From positions 930,001 through 994,000 of the forward strand of contig NZ_CP064187.1 in NCBI RefSeq assembly GCF_015353075.1: DNA of 64,000 nucleotides, written 5' to 3'. The stretch is from Rhizobium sp. 007. Lineage in GTDB: Bacteria > Pseudomonadota > Alphaproteobacteria > Rhizobiales > Rhizobiaceae. Position 1 is the first letter of the stretch. Each line of letters starts with the position of its first letter. The position numbers and the translations under genes are program-made. The notes under the pieces are model-generated. The model ran no database searches. It saw only the letters and a list, made by a program, of their open reading frames with translations, and had not been told where the DNA came from. Below are positions 35,818 to 44,961 of the stretch, piece after piece.

Positions 35818-37209
35818 TCACCGCTTCACCTCCCAGGTCGTCACGCGCTCGCCGGTGACCGCATCTTTGCCGTCCTTGAGCTGGATGCCCTCGGCAAGCA
35901 GCGTCTCGCGGATCTTGTCGGCCTCATTGAAGTTTTTTGCCTTCAAGAGTTCAAGGCGGGCGCGCACCCGCCTGTCGATCTCGGCGGCGACCGCCTCATC
36001 CACTTCCGTTTCCTTCGGCTCTACGCCGAGAAGGGCAGCGCTCGCCGCGAAGGCGGCGGCGTTGCCGGACTGCGCCAGGGCATGAAGCGCCTGAACGGCG
36101 GCGACGGTGTTCAGGTCATCGGCAAGCGCGTTCAGTACTGCCTCGTCCGGCGACGCGTCGCCGGCATCCGCCGCTGGCCACTTCGCCAGCAGGCGTTCGG
36201 CCTCTTCTAGCCGCTTGATCGAAAAATCGATCGGCTCGCGGTAATGCGTCATCAGCATCGCAAGCCGCAAAACTTCGCCCGGCCACTTCCGGCCGCCGAA
36301 TTTTTCGGTGTGCAGCAGCTCGTAGATGGTGACGAAGTTGCCCTCGGATTTCGACATCTTGCGGCCCTCGACCTGCAGGAAGCCGTTGTGCATCCAGACA
36401 TTCGACATCACATCCGTGCCGTGGGCGCAACGGGATTGGGCGATCTCGTTTTCGTGGTGCGGGAAGATCAGGTCCAACCCGCCGCCGTGAATATCGAAGA
36501 CCTCGCCGAGATAGCGCTGGCTCATCGCCGAGCATTCGATATGCCAGCCCGGACGGCCGCGGCCCCAGGGGCTTTCCCAGCCCGGTTCGTTATGGCTCGA
36601 AAGCTTCCAGAGAACGAAGTCGCCGGGGTTCTTCTTGTGCGCGTCGACGGCGACGCGCGCGCCGGCCTGTTGCTCGTCGAGATTGCGCTTCGAAAGGGCG
36701 CCGTAATCCGCCATGGATTTCGTGTCGAACAGCACTTCGCCCTCCGCCTGATAGGCGTGGCCCTTGGCAATCAGCTTTTCGATGATCTCGATCATCTGCG
36801 CGATGTTTTCGGTCGCGCGCGGCTGGATGGTCGGATCAAGGCAGCCGAGAGCCGTGGCATCTTCGAGATACTGCGTCTCGGTTTTTTCGGTGACCAGGCG
36901 GATCGCCTCGTTCAGCGGCAAGCCGGGGTGGTCGCGCAGAGCCCGCAGGTTGATCTTGTCGTCGACGTCGGTGATATTGCGCGCATAGGTGACGTGCTCG
37001 GCGCCATAGACGTGCCTGAGCAGCCGGAACAGCACGTCGAAAATGATGGCGGGCCGCGCATTGCCGATATGGGCGTAGTCATAAACCGTCGGCCCGCAGA
37101 CGTACATGCGGACGTTGAGCGGATCGATGGGCTTGAAGACCGTCTCCTCGCGCGTCAGCGTATTGTATAGCTTGATTTCCGGCTTCTTCAGTTCCGGCTG
37201 GCCGGCCAT
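35818..37209 (-). CDS. cysS: Cysteinyl-tRNA synthetase
   Basis: A 463-residue class I synthetase. The HIGH motif is present as [11 protein letters not shown] (about residues 37-47), the zinc-binding cysteine/histidine set includes MYVCGPT and WHIECSAMS, and KMSKSEGN (about 277-284) is the second class I motif. Length and domain order are normal. GGGAGAA seven bases upstream sets ATG 37209. The extension to 37230 in frame is not needed. Lies between a palindromic repeat and the GH25 gene, with which it is divergent. Confidence 0.97.
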   Translation of the reverse strand: MAGQPELKKPEIKLYNTLTREETVFKPIDPLNVRMYVCGPTVYDYAHIGNARPAIIFDVLFRLLRHVYGAEHVTYARNITDVDDKINLRALRDHPGLPLNEAIRLVTEKTETQYLEDATALGCLDPTIQPRATENIAQMIEIIEKLIAKGHAYQAEGEVLFDTKSMADYGALSKRNLDEQQAGARVAVDAHKKNPGDFVLWKLSSHNEPGWESPWGRGRPGWHIECSAMSQRYLGEVFDIHGGGLDLIFPHHENEIAQSRCAHGTDVMSNVWMHNGFLQVEGRKMSKSEGNFVTIYELLHTEKFGGRKWPGEVLRLAMLMTHYREPIDFSIKRLEEAERLLAKWPAADAGDASPDEAVLNALADDLNTVAAVQALHALAQSGNAAAFAASAALLGVEPKETEVDEAVAAEIDRRVRARLELLKAKNFNEADKIRETLLAEGIQLKDGKDAVTGERVTTWEVKR

Positions 37210-37522
37210 GTCTATTCTCCCAAAATGCAATGATCCGAAAAATACCGCCGCCGGCGGGCCGGGGCGTTTCTCATCTTTGGGTATTTGGGAGACGAAAACG
37301 GCCAGGCCAGCGAGCGCGCTAGCGAATAATCTTCCGGCAGATAATGCAGGTAACCGTTTTCATGGCGGGTTTTATGGCGCGGGAACGATGTTTGGTCAAG
37401 TGGTGCGTAAGAGACGAGCGTCGCGAACGCAAGTGCAGGGCTGGCATGGCGAACAATTCGCCATCTTTCCGGCGCAAGCCTTTCCTGGCCAAAGGCGGAA
37501 GCGGTGGAGCGAGAGAGCATCA
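37210..37522. other. Divergent gap between cysS and the GH25 gene
   Basis: About 313 bp. The plus-strand frame of the GH25 gene stays open through this gap into cysS antisense, but no residue pattern there resembles a signal peptide or domain, and the likely GH25 start is the GTG at 37523. I see no clear promoter, terminator or small gene. Confidence 0.4.
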
Positions 37523-38272
37523 GTGAAGAAAGCAGTTCAACGAGCCGTCATCAGCGCGGCGATTCTAGCGGTCGCATCCGCTTCCTATTTGGCTTACGAT
37601 TTCGGCATGGTCCGCTTCAATCATCCATCCATCAAGGACTATCCGATCCAGGGCATCGACGTTAGCCACCATCAGGGCGACATCGACTGGAAGAAGCTCG
37701 CCGCTCAACTGAATGTCCGCTTCGCCATCATGAAGGCGACAGAGGGCGGGGATCATAAGGACAGGCGATTTGCCCGGAACTGGCAGGCCGCAAAAGAGGC
37801 CGGCATCGTGCGCGGGGCATATCACTTCTTCACCTTTTGCCGTCCGGGCCGTGAGCAGGCGCAGAACGTATTGGCGACAGTTCCCAAAGAGCAGGGCACG
37901 CTGCCCATTGCGATTGATCTCGAATTTGTCGGCAACTGCGACAAAGTTCCGACGGTCGAGCAGCTGACCGCCGAGGTCAATGCCTTCCTGGCCGAGATCA
38001 AGAGCACATATCCGGAAAAGCCGATATTCTACGTCACGCAGGAATTCTTCGACCAATATCTGAAAGGCAACGAATCCAGCTTCCCGGATCATTATCTCTG
38101 GCTGCGCAGCGTATTCAAAGAACCAGAGCAGGAAAAATGCGGCCGCTGGTCGATATGGCAGTTTGCCGACAACGGCAAAGTCGATGGCATCGACGGGCCG
38201 GTTGACCTCAACGCGCTCTGCCCTACGGAAACGGGCCTTGCGGCGCTGTTTGCTGAAAAAGCCGGCCGGTAG
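37523..38272 (+). CDS. GH25 family lysozyme (muramidase), membrane-anchored or secreted
   Basis: A 249-residue glycoside hydrolase family 25 protein cleaving MurNAc-GlcNAc bonds in peptidoglycan. Residues 5-25 form a hydrophobic export or anchor segment. The catalytic domain begins IQGIDVSHHQGDIDW with the nucleophilic region DVSHHQ, and AIDLEF near residue 133 carries the acidic pair; KATEGG and RGAYHFFTF are family blocks. The start is GTG 37523, just after GAGAGAG; longer in-frame starts lack export features. It converges with the SDR gene with three bases between. Confidence 0.88.
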   Translation: MKKAVQRAVISAAILAVASASYLAYDFGMVRFNHPSIKDYPIQGIDVSHHQGDIDWKKLAAQLNVRFAIMKATEGGDHKDRRFARNWQAAKEAGIVRGAYHFFTFCRPGREQAQNVLATVPKEQGTLPIAIDLEFVGNCDKVPTVEQLTAEVNAFLAEIKSTYPEKPIFYVTQEFFDQYLKGNESSFPDHYLWLRSVFKEPEQEKCGRWSIWQFADNGKVDGIDGPVDLNALCPTETGLAALFAEKAGR

Positions 38273-38275
38273 CCC

Positions 38276-39016
38276 TTATTCCGGCAGCCGGTAATCTACA
38301 AGCCTGTTCTCGCGGACGATGAAGAGCTTGCCTGTCTCGGTTACATCCGGGCCGACGAGCGGCAGGATCGCCTTGGCGACTTCGGAAGGATGCGGCAGCG
38401 TCGCGGGATCTTCGCCGGGCACGGCCTGGGCGCGCATGGCGGTGCGGGTGGCGCCGGGATCGACGCTGGTGATGCGAAGAGCCGTCGACCGGCTTTCGCC
38501 GGCCCAGGTGCGGGCGAGCGCTTCGACCGCGGCTTTCGACGCGGAGTAAGGCCCCCAGAAAGGCCGGCATTTGTGAGCGGCAGCCGAAGAAATGATCACG
38601 GCGCGGCCGGCGTGCGAGCGCGCCAGCAGCGGATCGACGGAGCGGATCAGCCGCCAGGTGGCCGTGACGTTGATGTTCATCACTTTGTCGAAGGTCTTTG
38701 CCTCGATATGGCCAATCGGCGAGATGACGCCGAGCACACCGGCATTGGCAACGAGGATGTCGAGCTTGCCCCAGCGCTCGAAAATCGAGGCGCCGAGCGC
38801 GTCGATGGCGTTCATATCCGCAAGATCGAAAGGCACGAGTGTGGCGCTGCCGCCCGCAGCCTTGATCGCGTCGTCAAGCTCCTCGAGGCCGCCGACCGTG
38901 CGGGCGCAGGCGATCACGTGGGCTCCGGCCTTTGCCAGTTCCAGCGCCGTGAAATAGCCGATGCCCCGCGATGCACCGGTGACGAGTGCGATGCGGTTTT
39001 TGAGGTCGATGGTCAT
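38276..39016 (-). CDS. SDR family NAD(P)-dependent oxidoreductase
   Basis: A 246-residue short-chain dehydrogenase/reductase. The nucleotide-binding TGASRGIG is at about residues 14-21, the structural NAG in VANAGV, and the catalytic SerTyrLys set lies in ISSAAAH and PYSASKAAVEAL. The ATG at 39016 begins MTIDLKNRIALVTG; an in-frame extension to 39307 is unsupported. Substrate unknown. Adjacent to purF but separated by about 90 bp. Confidence 0.9.
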   Translation of the reverse strand: MTIDLKNRIALVTGASRGIGYFTALELAKAGAHVIACARTVGGLEELDDAIKAAGGSATLVPFDLADMNAIDALGASIFERWGKLDILVANAGVLGVISPIGHIEAKTFDKVMNINVTATWRLIRSVDPLLARSHAGRAVIISSAAAHKCRPFWGPYSASKAAVEALARTWAGESRSTALRITSVDPGATRTAMRAQAVPGEDPATLPHPSEVAKAILPLVGPDVTETGKLFIVRENRLVDYRLPE

Positions 39017-39108
39017 GATCGTGTGGTCCGTGTCGGTTGCGCGCAAACGCATCCCACCTAATGAGGGGAAGAGGAGGCGCCGGCGTTCATTCAGGTTTAT
39101 GAAGTCCC

Positions 39109-40599
39109 TTAGCCGTTGCTGGCCATCACGGCGAGCTTGCGCACGTTGCTCGTGCTTTCCTTGTCGAGCAGGCGCGTCGGGTAGTCGCCGGTGAAATAGT
39201 GGTCGGTGAACTGCGGATTCTCGTTGTTGCGATCTTCCCCGCCGACCGCACGATAAAGCCCGTCGATCGAGAGGAATTCGAGCGAGTCCGCGCCGATGTA
39301 ATCGCACATCGCCTTCAGGCTGTTGTACTGGTTGGCAAGCAGCTTGTCGGCGTCCGGCGTATCGATGCCGTAGAAGTCCGGGAAATAGATCATCGGGCTT
39401 GCGACGCGGATATGGACTTCCTTCGCGCCTGCGTCGCGGATCATCTGGACGATCTTCAGCGAGGTGGTGCCGCGCACGATCGAATCGTCGACGAGGACGA
39501 CGCGCTTGCCTTGGATCATCGCCCGGTTGGCCGAATGCTTCAGTTTGACGCCGAAGGCGCGGATCTGCTGCGTCGGCTCGATGAAGGTACGGCCGACATA
39601 GTGGTTGCGGATGATGCCGTATTCGAAAGGAATGCCGCTCTGCTGAGCGTAACCGAGCGCTGCCGGCGTACCGCCGTCCGGAACCGGCACGACGACATCG
39701 GCATCGACCGGGGCTTCCTTGGCGAGATTGATGCCCATGTTCTTGCGGGCGACATAGATGCTGCGGCCGCCGACGACGGAGTCAGGGCGAGCGAAGTAAA
39801 CAAATTCGAAGAGGCAGAGACGCTCCGGCTTCGGCGCTTCGGGCTTGCGGGCGTCGATGGTGATCGAGCCGTCCGGCTGGATTTCGCAGATGACGACTTC
39901 GCCGTTCTCGACGTCGCGGATGTATTTGGCGCCGATGATGTCGAGCGCACAGGTCTCCGAACAGAAGATCGGCTTGCCGTCGAGCTCGCCCATGACGAGC
40001 GGACGGATGCCGATCGGGTCGCGCGCGGCGATCAGCTTCGTGCGGGTCATGGCCAGCATCGAATAACCGCCTTCCATCTGGCGGATCGCATCGATGAAGC
40101 GGTCGGAGGAGGAGACCTGTTTGGAGCGGGCGATCAGGTGGAGGACGACTTCGGTATCCGAGGTCGACTGACAGATGGCGCCGTCGGCAATCAGTTGACG
40201 GCGAAGCGTCAGGCCGTTGGTGAAGTTGCCGTTATGGGCGACAGCGATGCCACCGACTTCCAGTTCGGCAAAGAGCGGCTGGACGTTGCGGAGCGCCACT
40301 TCGCCCGTCGTCGAATAGCGCGTGTGGCCGATGGAGATGAAGCCTGGCAGCTTCGCGAGCGTTGCAGGATCGGTGTAGTGGTCGCCGACGAGCCCCATGC
40401 GCTTTTCGGTATGGAACTGGCGGCCGTCGAAGGTGACGATACCGGCCGCTTCCTGTCCACGGTGCTGGAGGGCGTGAAGCCCGAGAGCCGTCAGCGTTGC
40501 TGCATCGGGATGGCCGAGAATGCCGAAGACGCCGCATTCCTCGTGGAGTGTATCTCCATCGAGTTCATCGTTGAGCGTGGAGGAATGGGACTGGTTCAT
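39109..40599 (-). CDS. purF: Amidophosphoribosyltransferase
   Basis: A 496-residue enzyme of the first committed step of purine synthesis, transferring glutamine nitrogen to PRPP. It has a 21-residue leader before the N-terminal nucleophile Cys22 (HEECGVFGILGH), expected to be cleaved as in Bacillus-type PurF. The PRPP-binding motif VLVDDSIVRGTTS is at about residues 345-357. The C-terminal part holds cysteines that could serve an iron-sulfur cluster. Start and length are conventional. It is the next gene downstream of cvpA on this strand, the cvpA-purF order also seen in E. coli. Confidence 0.96.
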   Translation of the reverse strand: MNQSHSSTLNDELDGDTLHEECGVFGILGHPDAATLTALGLHALQHRGQEAAGIVTFDGRQFHTEKRMGLVGDHYTDPATLAKLPGFISIGHTRYSTTGEVALRNVQPLFAELEVGGIAVAHNGNFTNGLTLRRQLIADGAICQSTSDTEVVLHLIARSKQVSSSDRFIDAIRQMEGGYSMLAMTRTKLIAARDPIGIRPLVMGELDGKPIFCSETCALDIIGAKYIRDVENGEVVICEIQPDGSITIDARKPEAPKPERLCLFEFVYFARPDSVVGGRSIYVARKNMGINLAKEAPVDADVVVPVPDGGTPAALGYAQQSGIPFEYGIIRNHYVGRTFIEPTQQIRAFGVKLKHSANRAMIQGKRVVLVDDSIVRGTTSLKIVQMIRDAGAKEVHIRVASPMIYFPDFYGIDTPDADKLLANQYNSLKAMCDYIGADSLEFLSIDGLYRAVGGEDRNNENPQFTDHYFTGDYPTRLLDKESTSNVRKLAVMASNG

Positions 40600-40771
40600 T
40601 GATGCGGGCCTTTGCTCTCACAAGAATGGATCGGCTTTCCATAGCATGATGCCGGATTCAGGCATTTTAAACGGCGGGGGCCCGGCAGAGCAAATGCCCG
40701 GCCGGACCCTTATGTCACGTCCCGCTCAAATGGCAATTGCCACGCGGCAGGTCAAGCTGTTGAACACTGTG

Positions 40772-41410
40772 TCAATTCGACTGCGGCTGCGCGCCGCCCG
40801 ACGGGGCTGCGCCACCTGCAGGCGCTGTATCATCCGCCGGGGCCTGTTCGCCGGCCGGTGCATTGCTACCTTGCGTGCCTTCGGCCGGCGGCTGAACCTT
40901 CTCGAGCACGCTGGCTTTCACCATCTGTGCGAATTCCTCAGGCAGGACCGATTGCAGCTTTACGACCATCGAGTCAAGGAACGGCTTGGACTTGGCGTTG
41001 TTCACCCAAGAGGGCCGGTGATCGGCATCGACGAGCCAGTTCCAGAAGGCCACTGCCACGACGAGAAGCAGTATGCCGCGTGCCGCGCCGAAGAGGAAGC
41101 CCAAAGTGCGGTCAAGCGCGCCGATCCGGCTGTCGATGATGAAATCGGCAATCTTCATGGTGATGAACGAGATGACGATCAGCGCAATCAGGAACACGAC
41201 GGCGGCGGAGCCGACGATCGCGATGCGGTCATCATCGGTGTACCTCTTCGCGTAAGGCACGAGGTACGGATAGAGGTAGTAGGCAGCGGCGGCCGAGCCG
41301 CCCCAGCTTGCGATCGACAGCACCTCGCGTGAAAAGCCGCGGACCATCGCCAGAACGGCGGAGAATAGGACGACGCCGATGACAATACCGTCGAAAATCG
41401 TGATGGGCAT
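40772..41410 (-). CDS. cvpA: CvpA family membrane protein
   Basis: A 212-residue CvpA-type inner-membrane protein. Four hydrophobic helices lie in the first 140 residues (IVIGVVLFSAVLAMVRGFSRE with the family's GFSREVLSI segment). The C-terminal 45 residues are Ala/Pro/Gly-rich and probably disordered. CvpA is needed for colicin V export in E. coli and affects envelope integrity; how is not known. It is followed by purF on the same strand after about 170 bp and preceded by radA by about 97 bp. Confidence 0.9.
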   Translation of the reverse strand: MPITIFDGIVIGVVLFSAVLAMVRGFSREVLSIASWGGSAAAAYYLYPYLVPYAKRYTDDDRIAIVGSAAVVFLIALIVISFITMKIADFIIDSRIGALDRTLGFLFGAARGILLLVVAVAFWNWLVDADHRPSWVNNAKSKPFLDSMVVKLQSVLPEEFAQMVKASVLEKVQPPAEGTQGSNAPAGEQAPADDTAPAGGAAPSGGAQPQSN

Positions 41411-41507
41411 ATAAATTCAACTCCAGGACCGCCGCGTCGGTGATGCGGTTCGGTCGGGCCTCATTCGTGTGCATCCTATATCATCACCGTTTATGGCAAT
41501 GAAAGGA

Positions 41508-42914
41508 TCAAACCTCGTCTTCCACACGTCGTAGCGCACCTTTGGATCCGGCAATGCGCACGACCAGATCCGGCAGGCTGTCGATCTCGCTCCAGCGTCC
41601 GCCCGAACCCTTCGGCAAATCGACGGATGCTGACGGAAGCAGCGCTGCAGAAAATCCCAGCTTCTCGGCTTCTTTGAGGCGCTGAGGGGTATGCGCAACC
41701 GGACGGACGGCCCCCGACAGGCTGACTTCGCCGAAATAGACGCAATCGGCCGGCAGAGCAATACCGGCAAGCGAGGAAACCAATGCGGATGCGACGGCGA
41801 GATCAGCGGCCGGCTCGCTGATACGATAGCCGCCGGCGACATTCAAATAGACGTCATGCTGGCCGAGCCGAACGCCGCAATGGGCCTCGAGCACCGCAAG
41901 GATCATCGAAAGTCTGGCGGAATCCCAGCCGACCACGGCGCGGCGCGGCGTTCCGAGCGATGTCGGCGCCACCAGCGCCTGCACTTCGACGAGGATTGGG
42001 CGCGTTCCTTCCATGCCGGCGAAGACCGCCGCTCCCGGCGACTTTTCATTGCGCTCGCCGAGGAAAAGTTCAGATGGATTGCCGACCTCACGCAGGCCGC
42101 CGTCGGACATTTCGAAGACGCCGATCTCGTCGGTCGGCCCGAAGCGGTTCTTGACCGTGCGCAGGATGCGGTAGTGATGGCCGCGGTCACCTTCGAAGTA
42201 GAGCACGGCGTCGACCATGTGTTCCACCACCCGCGGACCGGCGATCTGGCCGTCCTTGGTGACGTGGCCGACGAGAACCATGGCCGCTCCCGTCTGCTTG
42301 GCGAAGCGGATCATCGACTGCACGCCGGTGCGCACCTGCGTGACCGTTCCGGGCGCCGATTCGGCCAGTTCGCTCCAGAGAGTCTGGATGGAGTCGATGA
42401 TGACGAGGTCCGGCCGCTTGCCGTCGGCGAGCGTCGCGAGGATATCCTCGACATTGGTCTCCGCGGCAAGCATGACGTCGGTATCGGCCGCGCGCAGGCG
42501 CTGGGCGCGCAGCCGCACCTGCGCCACGGCCTCTTCTCCCGAGACGTAGATGATCTTGTGGCCGCGGCGCGAAAGCGCTGCCGCCGCCTGCATCAGCAGC
42601 GTCGACTTGCCAATGCCGGGATCGCCGCCGACGAGCACCGCCGAGCCGCGCACGAAACCGCCGCCGAGCGCCCGGTCGAGTTCCGAGATGCCGGTATGGA
42701 TGCGCGGCGCTTCTTCGATCTCGCCGGAAAGCGCCGTCAGCGTCACCGGGCGGCCCTTCTTCGGCGTCCTTGCCGGTCCGCCGCCAATCCCGCCCATCGG
42801 ATCTTCTTCGACGATGGTGTTCCACTCGCCGCAGTTTTCGCATTTGCCCGCCCAGCGGTTGTGGATCGTGCCGCAGCTCTGGCAGATGAATTGTGTCCTG
42901 GCCTTGGCCATCAA
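41508..42914 (-). CDS. radA: DNA repair protein RadA (Sms), branch-migration helicase
   Basis: A 468-residue RadA with the usual three parts: an N-terminal four-cysteine zinc finger (CQSCGTIHNRWAGKCENCG, about residues 11-29), a RecA-like ATPase with Walker A GGDPGIGKST (about 97-106) and the RadA-specific KNRFGPTDEIG motif (about 254-264), and a C-terminal Lon-protease-like domain. It helps extend recombination intermediates. Start may be the first or second methionine. It is read on the minus strand before cvpA. Confidence 0.96.
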   Translation of the reverse strand: MMAKARTQFICQSCGTIHNRWAGKCENCGEWNTIVEEDPMGGIGGGPARTPKKGRPVTLTALSGEIEEAPRIHTGISELDRALGGGFVRGSAVLVGGDPGIGKSTLLMQAAAALSRRGHKIIYVSGEEAVAQVRLRAQRLRAADTDVMLAAETNVEDILATLADGKRPDLVIIDSIQTLWSELAESAPGTVTQVRTGVQSMIRFAKQTGAAMVLVGHVTKDGQIAGPRVVEHMVDAVLYFEGDRGHHYRILRTVKNRFGPTDEIGVFEMSDGGLREVGNPSELFLGERNEKSPGAAVFAGMEGTRPILVEVQALVAPTSLGTPRRAVVGWDSARLSMILAVLEAHCGVRLGQHDVYLNVAGGYRISEPAADLAVASALVSSLAGIALPADCVYFGEVSLSGAVRPVAHTPQRLKEAEKLGFSAALLPSASVDLPKGSGGRWSEIDSLPDLVVRIAGSKGALRRVEDEV

Positions 42915-43052
42915 TGATGCTTTCGTCCATGAGCGCCGGCGCGCCCGAATCAGATTTGCCCTAGATAATGGCCTGCGGGAGCGATCAAAACTAATGATTT
43001 TCCCATCAGGCGCCCAAGTGGCAGCCTGGCGGGGTCATCCGACGGATCGCCC

Positions 43053-43688
43053 ATGCTCGATTATTCGCTCGCCCACTGGATCGCCTTCTTCACCGCCGCC
43101 GTGCTTCTGAACCTGTCGCCGGGTCCGGATATGGCTTTTATCCTCGGCCATACGATCAAGAGCGGCACGCGTGCCGGCTTTTCGGCTGTCTTCGGCATCT
43201 GGACCGGCGCATGCCTGCACGCGCTTCTCGCAGCCTTCGGCCTTTCGGCGGTCCTTGCCGCCTCTGCCGTTGCCTTCTCGGCAGCGAAGTGGATTGGTGC
43301 GATCTATCTCGTCTGGCTCGGCATCCAGGCCCTGCGGTCGAGCGGCGAGGGCGGCTTCGTCAAGGCGACAGGCGAAAGGCTGGGCTCAGGACGGATCTAC
43401 CGGCAGGGTTTGCTCGTTTCGCTGCTTAACCCGAAGGTTGCGATCTTCTTTCTCGCCTTCCTGCCGCAGTTCGTCGTCGAAGGCGCTGGGCCTGCCTGGC
43501 TACAGCTTTCCGTGCACGGTGGGCTGATTATCGTCGTGGCCGCCTTCATAGAGCCGCCGCTGATCCTAGCCGGAGGGCGGCTTGCCGATCTGATCAAACG
43601 CAACAGGAGGGTCGGCCTCTGGCTCGATCGCGGGCTTGGCGCGCTGTTCGTTGCCCTCGGCGTGCGGCTGGCCCTGACAAGCCGCTGA
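43053..43688 (+). CDS. LysE family translocator (amino-acid or homoserine exporter)
   Basis: A 211-residue intact LysE/RhtB-type exporter with about six helices. The NLSPGPDMAFILGHTIKSG segment (about residues 20-38) is the diagnostic loop; GLLVSLLNPKVAIFFLAFLPQFV follows at about 131-153 with the second family block. It is divergent from radA and converges on alr. It differs from the LysE/ArgO remnant near 22.5 kb, which ends with a different C-terminal helix. Confidence 0.92.
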   Translation: MLDYSLAHWIAFFTAAVLLNLSPGPDMAFILGHTIKSGTRAGFSAVFGIWTGACLHALLAAFGLSAVLAASAVAFSAAKWIGAIYLVWLGIQALRSSGEGGFVKATGERLGSGRIYRQGLLVSLLNPKVAIFFLAFLPQFVVEGAGPAWLQLSVHGGLIIVVAAFIEPPLILAGGRLADLIKRNRRVGLWLDRGLGALFVALGVRLALTSR

Positions 43689-43696
43689 GCCGGACC

Positions 43697-44857
43697 TCAT
43701 TCTTCGCTGGCGTATTTTCGCTCATACCGCAACCCGACGCTTGCCAGCATCTCGTAGCTGATCGTGCCTGCCGCCCGTGCCGCATCGTCAACGGGGATGT
43801 TCTTGCCGAAGAGCTCGATGTAATCGCCGGCACGGATGAGGTTTTCCGGTAGGTCGGTCACATCGAAGATGGAAAGGTCCATGGTGATGCGCCCGGCGAC
43901 CGGCACGGTGTAGCCCTCAAAGAAGCCTTGGCCGCCCTGCGGCACGACTTGGCGAAGCGGGACGCCGCCGCTCGACTGGCTGCGCATGTAGCCGTCGGCA
44001 TAACCGGCGGAAACGATGGCGAGGCGGCTATCGCGGTCAAGCTTCAGCGCCCGGCCATAACTCACGGATTCGCCAGCGCGCACGGTGCGGACCTGGATCA
44101 CGCGGGCCTCCGCGGTCGCAACCGGCCGCATGGGGTTCGCCATGCCGCTCACCGCTTCGCCGCCGTAGATGGCAATGCCGGGGCGCGTCAGGTCGAAATG
44201 ATAATCCTCGCCAAGAAAGATGCCGCCGGATGCTGCGAGGCTTGATTCGATACCTTCATATGCGGCGCTAACCTTGCGGAATGATTCGAGCTGCTGCTTG
44301 TTCATCTGCGATGAAGGATCGTCGCCGCAGGCGAGATGGCTCATGACCAGAACCGGGGCGAAGCTGGCCGGGCGGGAGACGTCATCAGCCAGCGCAAGCG
44401 CTTCGTCGATATGAAGGCCGAGCCGGTTGAAGCCGGTGTCGACATGCAGCGCGCAAGGGTAATCGCCATACTCCGAAAGCACCGCCATCCAAAAGGCGAG
44501 CTGCTCCTCGGAGGAGATGACCGGCACGAGGTCGTTTTCAAAGAAACGTCGTTCAGTGCCTAGCCAGATGCCGGCGAGCACGAAGATGCGCGCATCAGGC
44601 GCGTAGAGGCGCAGCGTCACGCCTTCATCGACCGTTGCGACGAAGAAGTCGCGGGCACCCGCGATGTAGAGCGCTTCCCCAGCGTCCTCGATGCCCATGC
44701 CATAGGCGTCGGCCTTCACGACCGCGGATGCGCGCGCCCTTTTGGAGCGCCGTGCCATGTCCCGCCAGTTTTCCGTCAGCGCAGTCAGGTCGACAGTCAG
44801 TCGCACGCCGGCGGAAGCAAACCTGTCTTCTTCGGAGGCGGCGGAAATTTCAGTCAT
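43697..44857 (-). CDS. alr: Alanine racemase
   Basis: A 386-residue PLP enzyme making D-alanine for peptidoglycan. The PLP lysine is in VVKADAYGMG (about residue 47) and the catalytic tyrosine lies in the C-terminal domain near SAGYADGYMR. Length is normal. ATG 44857 is only about 11 bases after the T-tract of the dnaB terminator, so its ribosome binding site (weak, around GTGGAT) sits between terminator and start. A longer in-frame frame to 45121 would run through the terminator and is rejected. Located downstream of dnaB and converging on the LysE gene. Confidence 0.95.
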   Translation of the reverse strand: MTEISAASEEDRFASAGVRLTVDLTALTENWRDMARRSKRARASAVVKADAYGMGIEDAGEALYIAGARDFFVATVDEGVTLRLYAPDARIFVLAGIWLGTERRFFENDLVPVISSEEQLAFWMAVLSEYGDYPCALHVDTGFNRLGLHIDEALALADDVSRPASFAPVLVMSHLACGDDPSSQMNKQQLESFRKVSAAYEGIESSLAASGGIFLGEDYHFDLTRPGIAIYGGEAVSGMANPMRPVATAEARVIQVRTVRAGESVSYGRALKLDRDSRLAIVSAGYADGYMRSQSSGGVPLRQVVPQGGQGFFEGYTVPVAGRITMDLSIFDVTDLPENLIRAGDYIELFGKNIPVDDAARAAGTISYEMLASVGLRYERKYASEE

Positions 44858-44867
44858 GAATCCACAT

Positions 44868-44898
44868 AAAAAAATGGCCGGAGATGAGTCTCCGGCCA
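44868..44898 (-). terminator. Intrinsic terminator after dnaB, just upstream of alr
   Basis: On the minus strand TGGCCGGAGA, loop CTCA, TCTCCGGCCA form a perfect 10-bp stem (44875-44898), followed by seven T residues (44874-44868). It lies 64 bases beyond the dnaB stop and 11 bases before the alr start codon. Confidence 0.9.
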
Positions 44899-44961
44899 GT
44901 TTAAAGGTCAATTTGGTCAATAGGAAGTCCGCCCCGCACTGCAGCAAGAAATCGGAACTAC

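Noticed and set aside
35818..37230. Possible intein or insertion in cysS because of the long plus-strand frame opposite it
   Set aside because: The minus-strand CysS is continuous, of normal length, and keeps both class I motifs; the plus-strand frame has no domain signal.
37106..37522. N-terminal extension of the GH25 lysozyme into the cysS antisense region
   Set aside because: The extension has no signal or domain character; the GTG at 37523 with GAGAGAG upstream gives a protein starting just before the hydrophobic export segment.
40640..40720. GC-rich hairpin between purF and cvpA as a terminator
   Set aside because: The two GCCCGGC stretches are direct, not inverted, copies, so a stable stem is not supported by eye.
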